A stretch of DNA of 26,901 nt from Brachyspira pilosicoli (GTDB lineage: Bacteria > Spirochaetota > Brachyspiria > Brachyspirales > Brachyspiraceae). Shown piece by piece: positions 17,026 through 26,872 of this stretch. The position numbers and the translations under genes were made by a program. The notes under the pieces were generated by a model. It ran no database searches. It was not told where the DNA came from and worked only from the letters and a program-made list of their open reading frames with translations. Each line of letters starts with the position of its first letter. The first letter of the stretch is position 1. The DNA lies in the NCBI RefSeq assembly GCF_019402445.1, contig NZ_SRZM01000037.1, forward strand, positions 1 through 26,901, in the 5' to 3' direction.

Positions 17026-17099
17026 AACCGGTGACGGGTTTCGAACCCGCGAATGCAGGAATGAAAATCCTGTGTGTTAAACCTCTTCACCACACCGGC
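17026..17099 (-). tRNA. tRNA-Glu (anticodon UUC)
   Basis: The reverse complement folds as a full cloverleaf: 7-bp acceptor GCCGGTG/CACCGGT, D arm GTG/CAC with GG in the loop, anticodon stem CAGGA/TCCTG around TTTTCAT (anticodon TTC), 5-nt variable loop, and T arm GCGGG/CCCGT around TTCGAAA. CCA is not encoded. Position 1-72 would be a G-U pair and the discriminator a U, which is unusual for tRNA-Glu. It lies 35 nt after tRNA-Lys in the same transcript. Confidence 0.95.
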
Positions 17100-17134
17100 G
17101 TATATAAAGTAATTGTAGGTGTATAAAACCTATG

Positions 17135-17207
17135 TGAGCCAAGAAGGGTTCGAACCTTCGACAACCGCCTTAAAAGGGCGATGCTCTACCGACTGAGCTA
17201 TTGGCCC
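17135..17207 (-). tRNA. tRNA-Lys (anticodon UUU)
   Basis: The reverse complement is a standard 73-nt tRNA: acceptor GGGCCAA/TTGGCTC with one G-U pair, D arm GCTC/GAGC with AGTCGGTA, anticodon stem TCGCC/GGCGG around CTTTTAA (anticodon TTT), variable loop TTGTC, T arm GAAGG/CCTTC around TTCGAAC, discriminator A. CCA is not encoded. It is the first gene of a two-tRNA operon with a strong promoter upstream. Confidence 0.97.
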
Positions 17208-17238
17208 GTTTTTTTATTTATCAATTTAATGTTTAGGT

Positions 17239-17267
17239 ATATTACTATATTATTTTATTTTTGTCAA
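17239..17267 (-). promoter_or_regulatory. sigma-70-type promoter of the tRNA operon
   Basis: On the minus strand a perfect TTGACA (17262-17267) and TAATAT (17239-17244, four of six) are separated by exactly 17 nt, about 30 nt ahead of the tRNA-Lys 5' end. A perfect -35 box fits a stable-RNA promoter. The rest of this gap on the msrB side (17268-17403) is AT-rich with no convincing signal except a GAGG before msrB. Confidence 0.75.
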
Positions 17268-17403
17268 GTATTAAAAAATATTTTTTGTATAAATTTAATT
17301 ATTATTTATTTTTGAAATATAAAAAAATGATAAAAGTGTAGTTTTATTTAAAGTTTTAGTATACAATTTTTTAGAATTATTATATTATTATTGAGGTTTT
17401 TTT

Positions 17404-17772
17404 ATGGATTTAAGAAAATTAACAGAAGAAGAAAGAAATGTTATAATATTTAAGGGTACTGAATATCCTTTTACAGGCGAATATAATGACTTTTTTGAGG
17501 AGGGCGTTTATTGCTGCAAACAATGCGGTGCTGAATTATACCGCTCTGAAGATAAGTTTAAATCACAATGCGGATGGCCTTCATTTGATGATGAAATAAA
17601 AGGAGCTATAAGAAGGTCATTAGATGAAGACGGCTATAGAATAGAAATTACATGTAATAACTGCGGTGCACATTTGGGACATGTGTTTCAAGGTGAGCAT
17701 TTAACAGATAAAAATATAAGGCACTGTGTAAACTCTATTTCATTAATATTTAAACCTAAAGAAAATAAATAA
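17404..17772 (+). CDS. msrB: peptide-methionine (R)-S-oxide reductase MsrB
   Basis: 122 residues. It reduces methionine-R-sulfoxide in oxidised proteins. Two CxxC pairs (C38/C41 and C84/C87) form the structural zinc site. The catalytic Cys108 is in RHCVNSISL, and C56 in SQCGWPSF is placed as the resolving Cys for recycling by thioredoxin. The GHVF block (92-95) is also present. This is the stand-alone form: no MsrA domain is fused and none is adjacent. No signal peptide is visible, so it should be cytoplasmic. GAGG lies shortly before the ATG. The antiporter gene follows after 38 nt in the same direction. Such repair would suit an anaerobe exposed to oxygen at the mucosa; that point is inference. 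Confidence 0.96.
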   Translation: MDLRKLTEEERNVIIFKGTEYPFTGEYNDFFEEGVYCCKQCGAELYRSEDKFKSQCGWPSFDDEIKGAIRRSLDEDGYRIEITCNNCGAHLGHVFQGEHLTDKNIRHCVNSISLIFKPKENK

Positions 17773-17810
17773 AATTAATTAAAAAATAATAAGGACTATA
17801 ATACTTTAAT

Positions 17811-19409
17811 ATGAATACAGCTATATTAATATCATCTTTAATAATTATAATTTGTATAGTAGCTAGTAAAATATCCATGAAAGTGGGAGTGCCTTCGCTT
17901 TTGCTTTTTTTAGTTTTGGGAATGCTCTTTGGTTCTGACGGAATTTTAAAAATAGAGTTTGATAATTATGTTGTGGCAGAGCAGATATGTACTATTACTT
18001 TAATATTTATAATGTTTTACGGAGGCTTTGGTACTAATTGGAAAGTTGCTAAACCGGTGGCTAAAAAAGCATTTTTACTATCATTTGTCGGTACTTTTAT
18101 TACTTCAATGGTTACAGGAGTATTGTGTTATTTTGTATTAAAGTTTGAATTATTTGAGAGTTTTTTAATAGCTTCGGTTATTGGTTCTACTGATGCTGCT
18201 TCTGTGTTTTCTATACTTCGTTCAAAGAATTTAAACTTAAAAGACGGGCTTGCTTCACTTTTAGAGCTTGAAAGCGGAAGTAATGACCCTATGTCTTATA
18301 TGCTTACAGTTATATTTTTAGGGCTTATTGGAAAAACATTAAATAGTCCTCTTTCAATAGTTTATATGGTATTTGCTCAGATAGTATTTGCTGTAATAGT
18401 GGCTGCTTTAATATCTTTTATGGCTTATAATGTTTTAAGAAAATTCAAGTTTCCAGTAAGCGGTCTTGATACTATATTTGTGCTTGCTGTTGCTTTGCTT
18501 TCTTATTCTTTATCTTCTATAGTGGGAGGCAATGGATATTTAGCAGTTTATTTGGTTGGTATAGTTCTTGGAAACAGCAGTATTAAAAATAAAGTAGCTT
18601 TAGTTAATTTCTTTGACGGTGTTACTGGGCTTATGCAGATGGTGCTATTTTTCTTGCTAGGGCTTCTTTCTTTCCCTTCAAGAATATCTAATGTAGCTCC
18701 TACTGCTATATTTGTAGCATTGTTTATAACATTTGTGTCTAGACCTATAGCGGTATTAGCAATATTAACTCCTTTTAGGGTATCATTAAAAAAACAGCTT
18801 TTAATCATGTGGGCTGGACTTAGAGGAGCTGCTTCTATTGTTTTTGCTATATTTGTTATAGTAAATGGAGAAGCTATTAGTTATGATATATTTCATATTG
18901 TATTTTTCTTAGCAATTATATCTGTATCTTTTCAGGGTACTTTGCTTCCTGTTATTGCTAAAAAACTTGGACTTGTTGATTCTGCAGAAAATGTATTAAA
19001 AACTTTTAACGACTATGTAGATGATGATGATATGGAGCTTATACAAGTTAATATCACTAAAAATCATCATTGGGTTGGCAGAGAAATTAAAGATATAGAG
19101 CTTCCAGAAAACTCAATCATTATAACAATAGAGAGGGGAGATGAGACAATTATTCCAAATGGAAGTACTGTTATAAATAGCGGCGATACAATTATACTTA
19201 ATGCTAAAAGAACAAAATATTATGATATCACATTAAAAGAAATAAATATTAATATAAATCACCCTTGGAAAAACAAAGAATTAAAAGATTTAAAATTGCC
19301 GAAGGATAATTTAATAGTGATGATAAAAAGAGACGGAGGCACTATTATACCGCGTGGAAACACTATGATAAAATATAGAGATGTTTTACTTATGAGAAAT
19401 AATGATTAG
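17811..19409 (+). CDS. CPA1-family cation/proton antiporter with two TrkA-C-like domains (NhaP2/CvrA-like)
   Basis: 532 residues. About 12-13 membrane segments fill residues 1-385. The ion-path motif is GSTDAAS (D128) and the CPA1 Asn-Asp pair is N158-D159 in ESGSNDP. After the membrane part come two tandem soluble repeats: about 405-460 (NHHWVGREIKDIELPENS and an IIPNGSTVINSGDTIIL block) and about 470-532 (NHPWKNKELKDLKLPKDN, then IIPRGNTMIKYRDVLLM). Each resembles TrkA_C, which in other proteins senses nucleotides or ions. This matches NhaP2-type potassium/proton antiporters, though those are often somewhat longer with one such domain plus a CorC-like one. The gene follows msrB closely; AAGGA lies 14-15 nt before the start, a little far. 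K+ rather than Na+ is inferred from the family. Confidence 0.85.
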   Translation: MNTAILISSLIIIICIVASKISMKVGVPSLLLFLVLGMLFGSDGILKIEFDNYVVAEQICTITLIFIMFYGGFGTNWKVAKPVAKKAFLLSFVGTFITSMVTGVLCYFVLKFELFESFLIASVIGSTDAASVFSILRSKNLNLKDGLASLLELESGSNDPMSYMLTVIFLGLIGKTLNSPLSIVYMVFAQIVFAVIVAALISFMAYNVLRKFKFPVSGLDTIFVLAVALLSYSLSSIVGGNGYLAVYLVGIVLGNSSIKNKVALVNFFDGVTGLMQMVLFFLLGLLSFPSRISNVAPTAIFVALFITFVSRPIAVLAILTPFRVSLKKQLLIMWAGLRGAASIVFAIFVIVNGEAISYDIFHIVFFLAIISVSFQGTLLPVIAKKLGLVDSAENVLKTFNDYVDDDDMELIQVNITKNHHWVGREIKDIELPENSIIITIERGDETIIPNGSTVINSGDTIILNAKRTKYYDITLKEINININHPWKNKELKDLKLPKDNLIVMIKRDGGTIIPRGNTMIKYRDVLLMRNND

Positions 19410-19436
19410 ATTAATGTAATATTATAAAATGAATAC

Positions 19437-19464
19437 TTGAAAAAAAATATATTGATTGTATAAT
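19437..19464 (+). promoter_or_regulatory. sigma-70-type promoter of groEL
   Basis: TTGAAA (19437-19442) and a perfect TATAAT (19459-19464) with 16-nt spacing, about 60 nt ahead of the groEL start. No CIRCE-type inverted repeat (TTAGCACTC...GAGTGCTAA) is present, so HrcA control through CIRCE is not supported here. Confidence 0.7.
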
Positions 19465-19500
19465 ATTTTCAATAAAAATAAGAAAATAATTAAAAATTAA

Positions 19501-21156
<1,656 letters not shown>

Positions 21157-21194
21157 TAATTACCATTAGCTTAAAAAATAATTTTTTTAATATA

Positions 21195-21237
21195 AAAGCC
21201 TTAGCGATTATTTGTTAATCGCTTGGGCTTTATTTTT
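21195..21237 (+). terminator. rho-independent terminator of groEL
   Basis: AAAGCC..AGCGATTA (21195-21210) pairs with TAATCGCT..GGCTTT (21216-21231), interrupted by one wobble and one mismatch, with loop TTTGT and a following ATTTTT. It also rules out a TTG at 21212 as the start of the next gene. Confidence 0.85.
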
Positions 21238-21265
21238 ATATGGAGTGTTTTTGGAGTATTTTTTT

Positions 21266-21751
21266 ATGAAAGATAAAGTGTTTAGCATAAGATTTGCCAC
21301 TATAGATGATGTTTCTACTATATTAAAGTTTATTAAGGAATTAGCTTCTTATGAAAAGCTTGAAAATGAGGTTGTTGCTACTGAGGATATATTAAAAGAA
21401 TGGATATTTGAAAAGAAGAAAGCTGAAGTTTTGATTGCTTTAGAAAATGATGTTCCTATTGGGTATGCTTTATTTTTTCACAATTTTTCTACTTTTTTAG
21501 GTAAGGCTGGTATATATTTAGAGGATTTATATATTAGAGAGAGTTTTAGAGGGTTGGGTTATGGAAAAAGATTATTAAAAGAGCTTGCTAAGATTGCTGT
21601 TGAGAGAGGGTGTGAAAGGCTTGATTGGCAATGTTTGGATTGGAACAAGAGCAGTATTGATTTTTATTTGTCTATTAATGCTGTTAAAATGGAAGATTGG
21701 TATACTTATAGATTAAGTCATGATAATTTAAAAGAGTTCTCTGAAAAATAA
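21266..21751 (+). CDS. GNAT N-acetyltransferase, SSAT (spermidine/spermine acetyltransferase)-like
   Basis: 161 residues from the ATG at 21266. The frame is open from a TTG at 21212, but that lies inside the groEL terminator, while TTGGAG 9 nt before 21266 is a good ribosome binding site. GNAT motif A is LEDLYIRESFRGLGYGKRLL (roughly residues 86-105), with RGLGYG as the acetyl-CoA pyrophosphate loop. The later DWNKSSIDFYLSINA block is motif B. The LEDLY piece, the W-N-x-x-(S)-I-x-F-Y piece and the length are typical of the diamine/spermidine acetyltransferase group, which acetylates polyamines or thialysine-like amines. The substrate is uncertain. It is separated from groEL by a terminator and probably has its own promoter, not identified. 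Confidence 0.85.
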   Translation: MKDKVFSIRFATIDDVSTILKFIKELASYEKLENEVVATEDILKEWIFEKKKAEVLIALENDVPIGYALFFHNFSTFLGKAGIYLEDLYIRESFRGLGYGKRLLKELAKIAVERGCERLDWQCLDWNKSSIDFYLSINAVKMEDWYTYRLSHDNLKEFSEK

Positions 21752-21781
21752 TAATTTTTATATTTAACTATTAAAATATCA

Positions 21782-21809
21782 TTGACTTTTATAATCTATT
21801 TTATATATT
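21782..21809 (+). promoter_or_regulatory. sigma-70-type promoter of the fucosidase gene
   Basis: TTGACT (21782-21787, five of six) and TATATT (21804-21809, five of six) with 16-nt spacing, 34 nt before the GTG start. No operator-like palindrome is apparent. Confidence 0.6.
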
Positions 21810-21843
21810 TAATAAAGGTTAATGTTTTTTATTTGGATTTTTT

Positions 21844-23334
21844 GTGAAGTTTAAATTAATTATTTTTCTAGTTGTTTTATCTTTTTTGTCATTTTCTTGC
21901 GGCACAAAAAAGATTTTATCTTCATTTGAGATTAGAGATGAACTAGGAAATTATTATATAAAAAAAGTAGAGTTTCCAGCATCTGCTACAATAGAAGAAA
22001 AAGTAGAGATGGCTTCAAGGGTTATACCTACAACGAATCAATATAATTGGCAAAAATTAGAACTCACTGCTTTTATACATTTTGGTATAAATACTTTTAC
22101 AGGTAAAGAATGGGGTACAGGAAAAGAGAGTCCTAGTCAATTTAATCCTACAGCTTTAGATGTTGATCAGTGGGTGAGGGTATTAAAAGATGCTGGGTTT
22201 AAGCTTATAATACTTACAGCAAAGCATCATGATGGTTTTTGTTTATGGCCAACTAAAACAACTAGTCATTCTGTAGCAAGTTCTCCATATAAGAGTGGCA
22301 AAGGAGATATTGTAAAAGAGTTTAGCGATGCTTGTAAAAAATATGGTGTTAAAATGGGGCTTTATCTTTCGCCTTGGGATATGAATGCCTCTTCTTATGG
22401 TAGTGGAGAAGCATATAATGATTTTTATGTTGCACAGCTTACAGAACTTGTTACTGGTTATGGAGAATTAACAGAGCTTTGGCTTGATGGAGCTAAAGAC
22501 CCTAATGCTCCTAATCAAACTTATGATTTTGAGAGGTATTTAGAGGTATTAAAAAAGTATCAGCCTAATGCTGTTAGTGCTGTAATGGGTGAAGATGTTA
22601 GATGGGTTGGCAATGAACAAGGCTATGGAAGAGAGACAGAATGGGGTGTTCAAGGCTATAAACCTAATTCTTACAAAGATTCTGAAAGTTATAATGCTTC
22701 ACTTGGTCTTGTTTTAACAGGAAAAGATCTTGGAAGTAGAGATATATTAAAAAAAGTAAATTCTGTTTATTGGTATCCTTCTGAAGTTGATGTTTCTATT
22801 AGACCTGGTTGGTTTTATCATGATACTGAAAGTCCTAAAGGTTTAGATAAATTAATAGATATTTATTATAAGTCTGTTGGATATAATTCCGTTTTGCTTT
22901 TAAATGTACCGCCAGACAAAAGAGGTCAATTTGATAGCAAAGATATATCTGTTCTTGGTCAGTTTGGTAATTATATAAAAACTACTTTTGCTAATGGACT
23001 GCTTAAAAATGTAACTAATACTTGGGTTAATGCTAAAATTGGAGATTCTAAAGAGTATTCATTAAAAACTCCTTCTGCAATTAACGTTTTACTTATTCAA
23101 GAAAATATTATGAAAGGTCAGAGAGTAGAAAAGTTTAGTGTTGAAGTTTATAGCTCTGGTCAATGGGATAAAATCACAGTTAATAGCAAAGAGCCTAATT
23201 TAACTACTATAGGTTATAAAAGACTTGTGAAATTTGATACTATTCAAAATGCTGAGAAGATACGAATAACTTTAGAAGAAGCAAGAACCAATGCTAATAT
23301 ATCTCAGGTTAATGTTTATTATTCTTCTAAATAA
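21844..23334 (+). CDS. GH29 alpha-L-fucosidase, lipoprotein
   Basis: 496 residues from a GTG start; this start gives a full signal peptide with Cys19 (SFSCGTKK). GH29 enzymes release L-fucose from glycans such as mucin and Lewis-type sugars. The catalytic barrel covers about 65-385: FIHFGINTFTGKEWG (77-91), the AKHHDGFCLWPT block (126-137), LYLSPWD (173-179) and ELWLDGAKD (211-219), whose D215 is the expected nucleophile. The acid/base residue varies in this family and I cannot fix it. The last 110 residues are beta-rich and look like a discoidin-type (F5/8C) carbohydrate-binding domain. The lipid anchor suggests it works at the cell envelope. It stands alone; no fucose uptake or catabolic gene is nearby. 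The ribosome binding site is weak (TTGGA). Confidence 0.92.
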   Translation: MKFKLIIFLVVLSFLSFSCGTKKILSSFEIRDELGNYYIKKVEFPASATIEEKVEMASRVIPTTNQYNWQKLELTAFIHFGINTFTGKEWGTGKESPSQFNPTALDVDQWVRVLKDAGFKLIILTAKHHDGFCLWPTKTTSHSVASSPYKSGKGDIVKEFSDACKKYGVKMGLYLSPWDMNASSYGSGEAYNDFYVAQLTELVTGYGELTELWLDGAKDPNAPNQTYDFERYLEVLKKYQPNAVSAVMGEDVRWVGNEQGYGRETEWGVQGYKPNSYKDSESYNASLGLVLTGKDLGSRDILKKVNSVYWYPSEVDVSIRPGWFYHDTESPKGLDKLIDIYYKSVGYNSVLLLNVPPDKRGQFDSKDISVLGQFGNYIKTTFANGLLKNVTNTWVNAKIGDSKEYSLKTPSAINVLLIQENIMKGQRVEKFSVEVYSSGQWDKITVNSKEPNLTTIGYKRLVKFDTIQNAEKIRITLEEARTNANISQVNVYYSSK

Positions 23335-23411
23335 ATACCTTATGCCAATATGTAATAATAATAATTTTTTCAATTTTGTGTAAAATAAATATGTTATTGT
23401 AAAAGATAATA

Positions 23412-23440
23412 TTGACTTTATACTGAAATTATGTTATTTT
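23412..23440 (+). promoter_or_regulatory. candidate promoter of the rny operon
   Basis: TTGACT (23412-23417) and TATTTT (23435-23440, four of six) are 17 nt apart, about 55 nt before rny. A TATAAT at 23440-23445 is better in sequence, but its spacing of 22 nt is too long for this -35. Confidence 0.42.
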
Positions 23441-23496
23441 ATAATTGTATAGATAGAAGATTAGAATAAAGTATAAAAAATAAATGAGGTGAAGGT

Positions 23497-25026
23497 ATGA
23501 ATGTAGTTATAATAATCACCTCTGTTGTAGTTGCGTTTGTTTTTGGATATATAACCCGCTGGGTAATAGCTAAAATTAATCTTAATTCAGCGGAGATAAT
23601 AAGACAAAATATGCTTCGCGATGCTAAAGAGCAAGCTGAAAATGAAAGAAAAAATATAATTTCAGAGGCTAATTTAGAATTACAAAAAGAGCGTAATAGA
23701 TTAGAAAATGAAAATAAAGACAGAAGATCAGAAATTCAAAAATTAGAGAATAGAGTACTACAACGAGAGGCGAATTTAGACAAAAAAACTCAGTATTTGG
23801 AAAATAAAGAACATAATATTGAGAATAAATTAAAGAAAATTAAAGAGCAAGAAGAAAAATTAGATGCTCTTCTTGAAGAAGAGAAAAAAGAGCTTGAAAA
23901 AATAGCAGGCTTTACTCGTGAAGAGGCTAAAAATGCTCTAATGATAGAAATAGAAGAAGATGCCAAAAAAGCTGCTTCAAAAATAGTAGATAATATAGAA
24001 AAAAATGCTATAGAAGCAGGTGAGAGAAAAGCTAGAGAGATAATTGTTCAAACTATACAAAGAATATCTAGCGATGTAACTCAAGAATCTTCTGTTACTT
24101 CTGTTTCTTTGCCTAGTGAAGAGATGAAAGGAAGAATTATAGGCAGAGAGGGAAGAAATATCAGAATGCTTGAAACACTCACTGGAGTTGATATTATTAT
24201 AGATGATACTCCTGAGGCTGTTGTTATATCTTGTTTTGACCCTGTAAGAAAACATATTGCTAAAGTTTCATTAGAAAAGCTCATATTAGATGGACGTATT
24301 CACCCTGCAAGAATAGAAGAGATTGTTGAAAAGACAAGGAGAGAAGTAGAAGATTCTATTATGACAGCAGGAGAAAATGCTATTGCAGATTTAAATCTTA
24401 CTACTATGCATCATGAACTTATTAGACATATGGGCAGACTTCAATATAGAACTAGCTATGGACAGAATATGCTTCTTCATAGTAAGGAAGTTGCTAATAT
24501 TGCTGGTATGATTGCAGCAGAAATTGGTGCAAATGTTGAAATGGCTAAGAGAAGTGCGTTTTTGCATGATGTTGGAAAGGCTATAGAGATTGAAGGTGAA
24601 GGCTCTCATGCTATGAGCGGGGCTGATTTGGCTAAAAGATGCGGAGAGAGAGAAGAGGTTGTTAATGCTATAAGGGCTCATCATAATGATGTAGAAACCC
24701 AAACTGTTGAGGCTGTTATAGTGAAGGCGGCCGATGCTATTAGTGCTGCTCGTCCGGGTGCTAGAATGGAATCTTTTGAAAATTATATTAAAAGACTTGA
24801 TGATTTGGAAAAGATTGCTGATAGTGTTGAGGGTGTTGAGAAATCTTTCGCTATACAGGCTGGAAGAGAGCTTAGAGTGATGACTAAGAGTGATGTGGTT
24901 GATGATGTTAAGGCTAAACAGATTGCAAGAGATATTGCTAAGAGAATAGAAGACGAACTTAAATATCCAGGTATTATTAGAGTTACTGTTATTAGAGAAA
25001 CTAGGGCAGTTGAAGTTGCTAGATAA
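23497..25026 (+). CDS. rny: ribonuclease Y
   Basis: 509 residues, typical length. It is a membrane-bound endoribonuclease that starts mRNA decay. An N-terminal membrane segment (about 2-25) precedes a long Lys/Glu-rich coiled coil (about 30-180), then a KH RNA-binding domain with the GRIIGREGRN loop (212-221), and an HD domain with the metal-binding HD pair at 357-358 (FLHDVGKA) and AHHND (394-398). The C-terminal VIRETRAVEVAR segment is conserved. It is the first gene of a tight plus-strand group with ymdB (17 nt) and an unknown membrane protein (5 nt); rny-ymdB order is known from Bacillus and others. GAGGTGAAGG is a strong ribosome binding site. Confidence 0.98.
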   Translation: MNVVIIITSVVVAFVFGYITRWVIAKINLNSAEIIRQNMLRDAKEQAENERKNIISEANLELQKERNRLENENKDRRSEIQKLENRVLQREANLDKKTQYLENKEHNIENKLKKIKEQEEKLDALLEEEKKELEKIAGFTREEAKNALMIEIEEDAKKAASKIVDNIEKNAIEAGERKAREIIVQTIQRISSDVTQESSVTSVSLPSEEMKGRIIGREGRNIRMLETLTGVDIIIDDTPEAVVISCFDPVRKHIAKVSLEKLILDGRIHPARIEEIVEKTRREVEDSIMTAGENAIADLNLTTMHHELIRHMGRLQYRTSYGQNMLLHSKEVANIAGMIAAEIGANVEMAKRSAFLHDVGKAIEIEGEGSHAMSGADLAKRCGEREEVVNAIRAHHNDVETQTVEAVIVKAADAISAARPGARMESFENYIKRLDDLEKIADSVEGVEKSFAIQAGRELRVMTKSDVVDDVKAKQIARDIAKRIEDELKYPGIIRVTVIRETRAVEVAR

Positions 25027-25043
25027 TAATAAAGGTTTATTTT

Positions 25044-25859
25044 ATGGCTATTAAAAATATATTATGTCTTGGCGATATTATTGGGGTTACGGGAAGATAT
25101 GCTGTAAGAAGGCATTTGGAAGAGATTAAATTAGAACATAATATAGATTTTGTTATAGCGAATGGAGAAAATGCGGCTAATGGGGTTGGTATCACTAGAG
25201 ATACTGCCGCAGAGCTGTTTAGTTCTGGTATAGATGTACTTACTACTGGAAATCATGTATGGAATAATAGAGATGTGTTTGCATTGATTGGTAATGAGAA
25301 CAGACTTCTTCGTCCATACAATTATCCTAATGAATCTCCTGGCCTCGGTTATTATATATATGACTGTGATGATTGTAAAATAGGTGTTCTTAACCTCATG
25401 GGCAGAACTTTTTTAGACCCTTTGGATTGTCCTTTCAAAAAAGCTAATATTGCCATTAAACATCTAAAAGAAAAAACTAATGTTATATTTATAGATTTTC
25501 ATGCCGAGGCTACTGCTGAAAAAATTGCTTTTTCTTATTATCTTGAAGGGCAAGTAAGTTGTATTTTTGGTACTCATACACATGTTCAAACTGCTGATGA
25601 AAAGATAATTTCTTCTCATACTGCTTATATATCTGATATTGGTATGTGTGGAAGCTATGATTCTGTTATTGGTATGAAAAAAGAAGCTGCTATTGCAAGA
25701 TTTGTTAGTAAAATACCTCATAGATTTGAAGTTGAAACTACTAACCCTATGATTAATGGTATAATAGTACAAGTAGATACTCAAACAGGAAAAGCTTCTT
25801 CTATTAAAAGAATTAATATAGTATATAATAATGATCAAGTTGAAAGACTTGAGAAGTAA
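25044..25859 (+). CDS. ymdB: YmdB-family metallophosphoesterase (2',3'-cyclic-nucleotide phosphodiesterase)
   Basis: 271 residues (TIGR00282 type). The dinuclear metal site is visible: Asp11 in LCLGDIIG, the ANGENAANG block with its Glu and Asn, TGNHVWN (His), the DFHAEATAEK piece (His), and GTHTHVQTADE (two His). Order and spacing are those of the YmdB group. In Bacillus subtilis this enzyme hydrolyses 2',3'-cyclic nucleotides and influences sporulation or biofilm choice; the physiological role in a spirochaete is unknown. It follows rny by 17 nt, a conserved pairing that suggests a link with RNA turnover. No signal peptide, so cytoplasmic. Confidence 0.95.
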   Translation: MAIKNILCLGDIIGVTGRYAVRRHLEEIKLEHNIDFVIANGENAANGVGITRDTAAELFSSGIDVLTTGNHVWNNRDVFALIGNENRLLRPYNYPNESPGLGYYIYDCDDCKIGVLNLMGRTFLDPLDCPFKKANIAIKHLKEKTNVIFIDFHAEATAEKIAFSYYLEGQVSCIFGTHTHVQTADEKIISSHTAYISDIGMCGSYDSVIGMKKEAAIARFVSKIPHRFEVETTNPMINGIIVQVDTQTGKASSIKRINIVYNNDQVERLEK

Positions 25860-25864
25860 ATATT

Positions 25865-26872
25865 ATGCCTAATACTAAATTGTTTTTCAGACATTTTTTT
25901 ATTTTTTATATAAAAGTAGCTTTAATACATACATTAACTTATTTTATTTTTGGATTATTATTTTCAAATATTTTCGATTATTCTACAATTTATAGTTATA
26001 ATGTTGTTAATAATTTTATGAGAGGTTTTGATTCGCCTTTAATATTATTAGGACCTTTTTTACAACCTATAAGAGCTATATTTATTACTATTGCTTTATA
26101 CCCTATAAGAAATATTATAGCTACTAAATTGGGTTTTTTGAAGTTATGGATAATATTAGTGTTCATTGGCATTATAGCAACACCAGCAGCAGCTCCTTCA
26201 TCTTTGGAAGGTATAATATATACTCAGCTTCCTCTTGAATATCATCTTATATCACTTCCAGAGCTTTTATTACAAACATTAACTTTTTCTATTTTGCTAT
26301 GGGCTTTTGAATTATTACCAAATAAAAATGAAAATTTTTCTAATAGATTATTCTTATTAAAAATAATTTTCTCTCTATTTTTTTCTTTATTTGGAATGTT
26401 TTTAATTGCTGTTTCTGGACTAATTATAATAAACTTTTTAGAAATTGATTATATGAATATCAAATTGGATAAAGAAACCATTTCATATTTAACTGCTATA
26501 TTGATATTGACTATAATAGTTTCTTATTGTTTTGCAAATAAAGTTGCTAAAAATAAAATATGGCTTTTACTTATTATTCCTTTAATTTTTATTATATATT
26601 TAGTTTTGCCTTATTTTTATAATTACTTTTTTAACACAGCATACAATACAAAAATTGCTTTAATTCCATATGCATCAAGTTCTGTTTTAATGTCTTTTAT
26701 CTATTATGTTTTATTTGGCTTGTTTTATGGACATATAGTAAAAAATAAAAATATTAAAAATGATGATAAAACTTTAGAAATTAAAAACATTGAAACTACT
26801 GAAGAAACTAAAAACAATGAAGATACAAACAACATTTTATTAGATGATCAAAATAAAGATGATAATCAATAA
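25865..26872 (+). CDS. polytopic membrane protein of unknown function
   Basis: 335 residues. About seven or eight hydrophobic segments: roughly 12-36, 57-82, 93-110, 130-150, 163-191, 206-224, 231-252 and 266-290. A hydrophilic, acidic and Asn/Thr-rich tail of about 40 residues follows. Polar motifs within the membrane region are LGPFLQPIRA (62-71), the ATPAAAPSSLEG block with IIYTQLP (105-123) and YHLISLPE (126-133). I have the impression that a similar pattern occurs in uncharacterised membrane proteins of other bacteria, but I cannot name the family and claim no function. It starts 5 nt after the ymdB stop, so it is very probably translated from the same transcript as rny-ymdB. It ends 29 bases before the window edge. 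Confidence 0.75.
   Translation: MPNTKLFFRHFFIFYIKVALIHTLTYFIFGLLFSNIFDYSTIYSYNVVNNFMRGFDSPLILLGPFLQPIRAIFITIALYPIRNIIATKLGFLKLWIILVFIGIIATPAAAPSSLEGIIYTQLPLEYHLISLPELLLQTLTFSILLWAFELLPNKNENFSNRLFLLKIIFSLFFSLFGMFLIAVSGLIIINFLEIDYMNIKLDKETISYLTAILILTIIVSYCFANKVAKNKIWLLLIIPLIFIIYLVLPYFYNYFFNTAYNTKIALIPYASSSVLMSFIYYVLFGLFYGHIVKNKNIKNDDKTLEIKNIETTEETKNNEDTNNILLDDQNKDDNQ

Noticed and set aside
21212..21265. TTG start giving an 18-residue longer acetyltransferase
   Set aside because: It lies in the loop of the groEL terminator and lacks a ribosome binding site; ATG 21266 has one.
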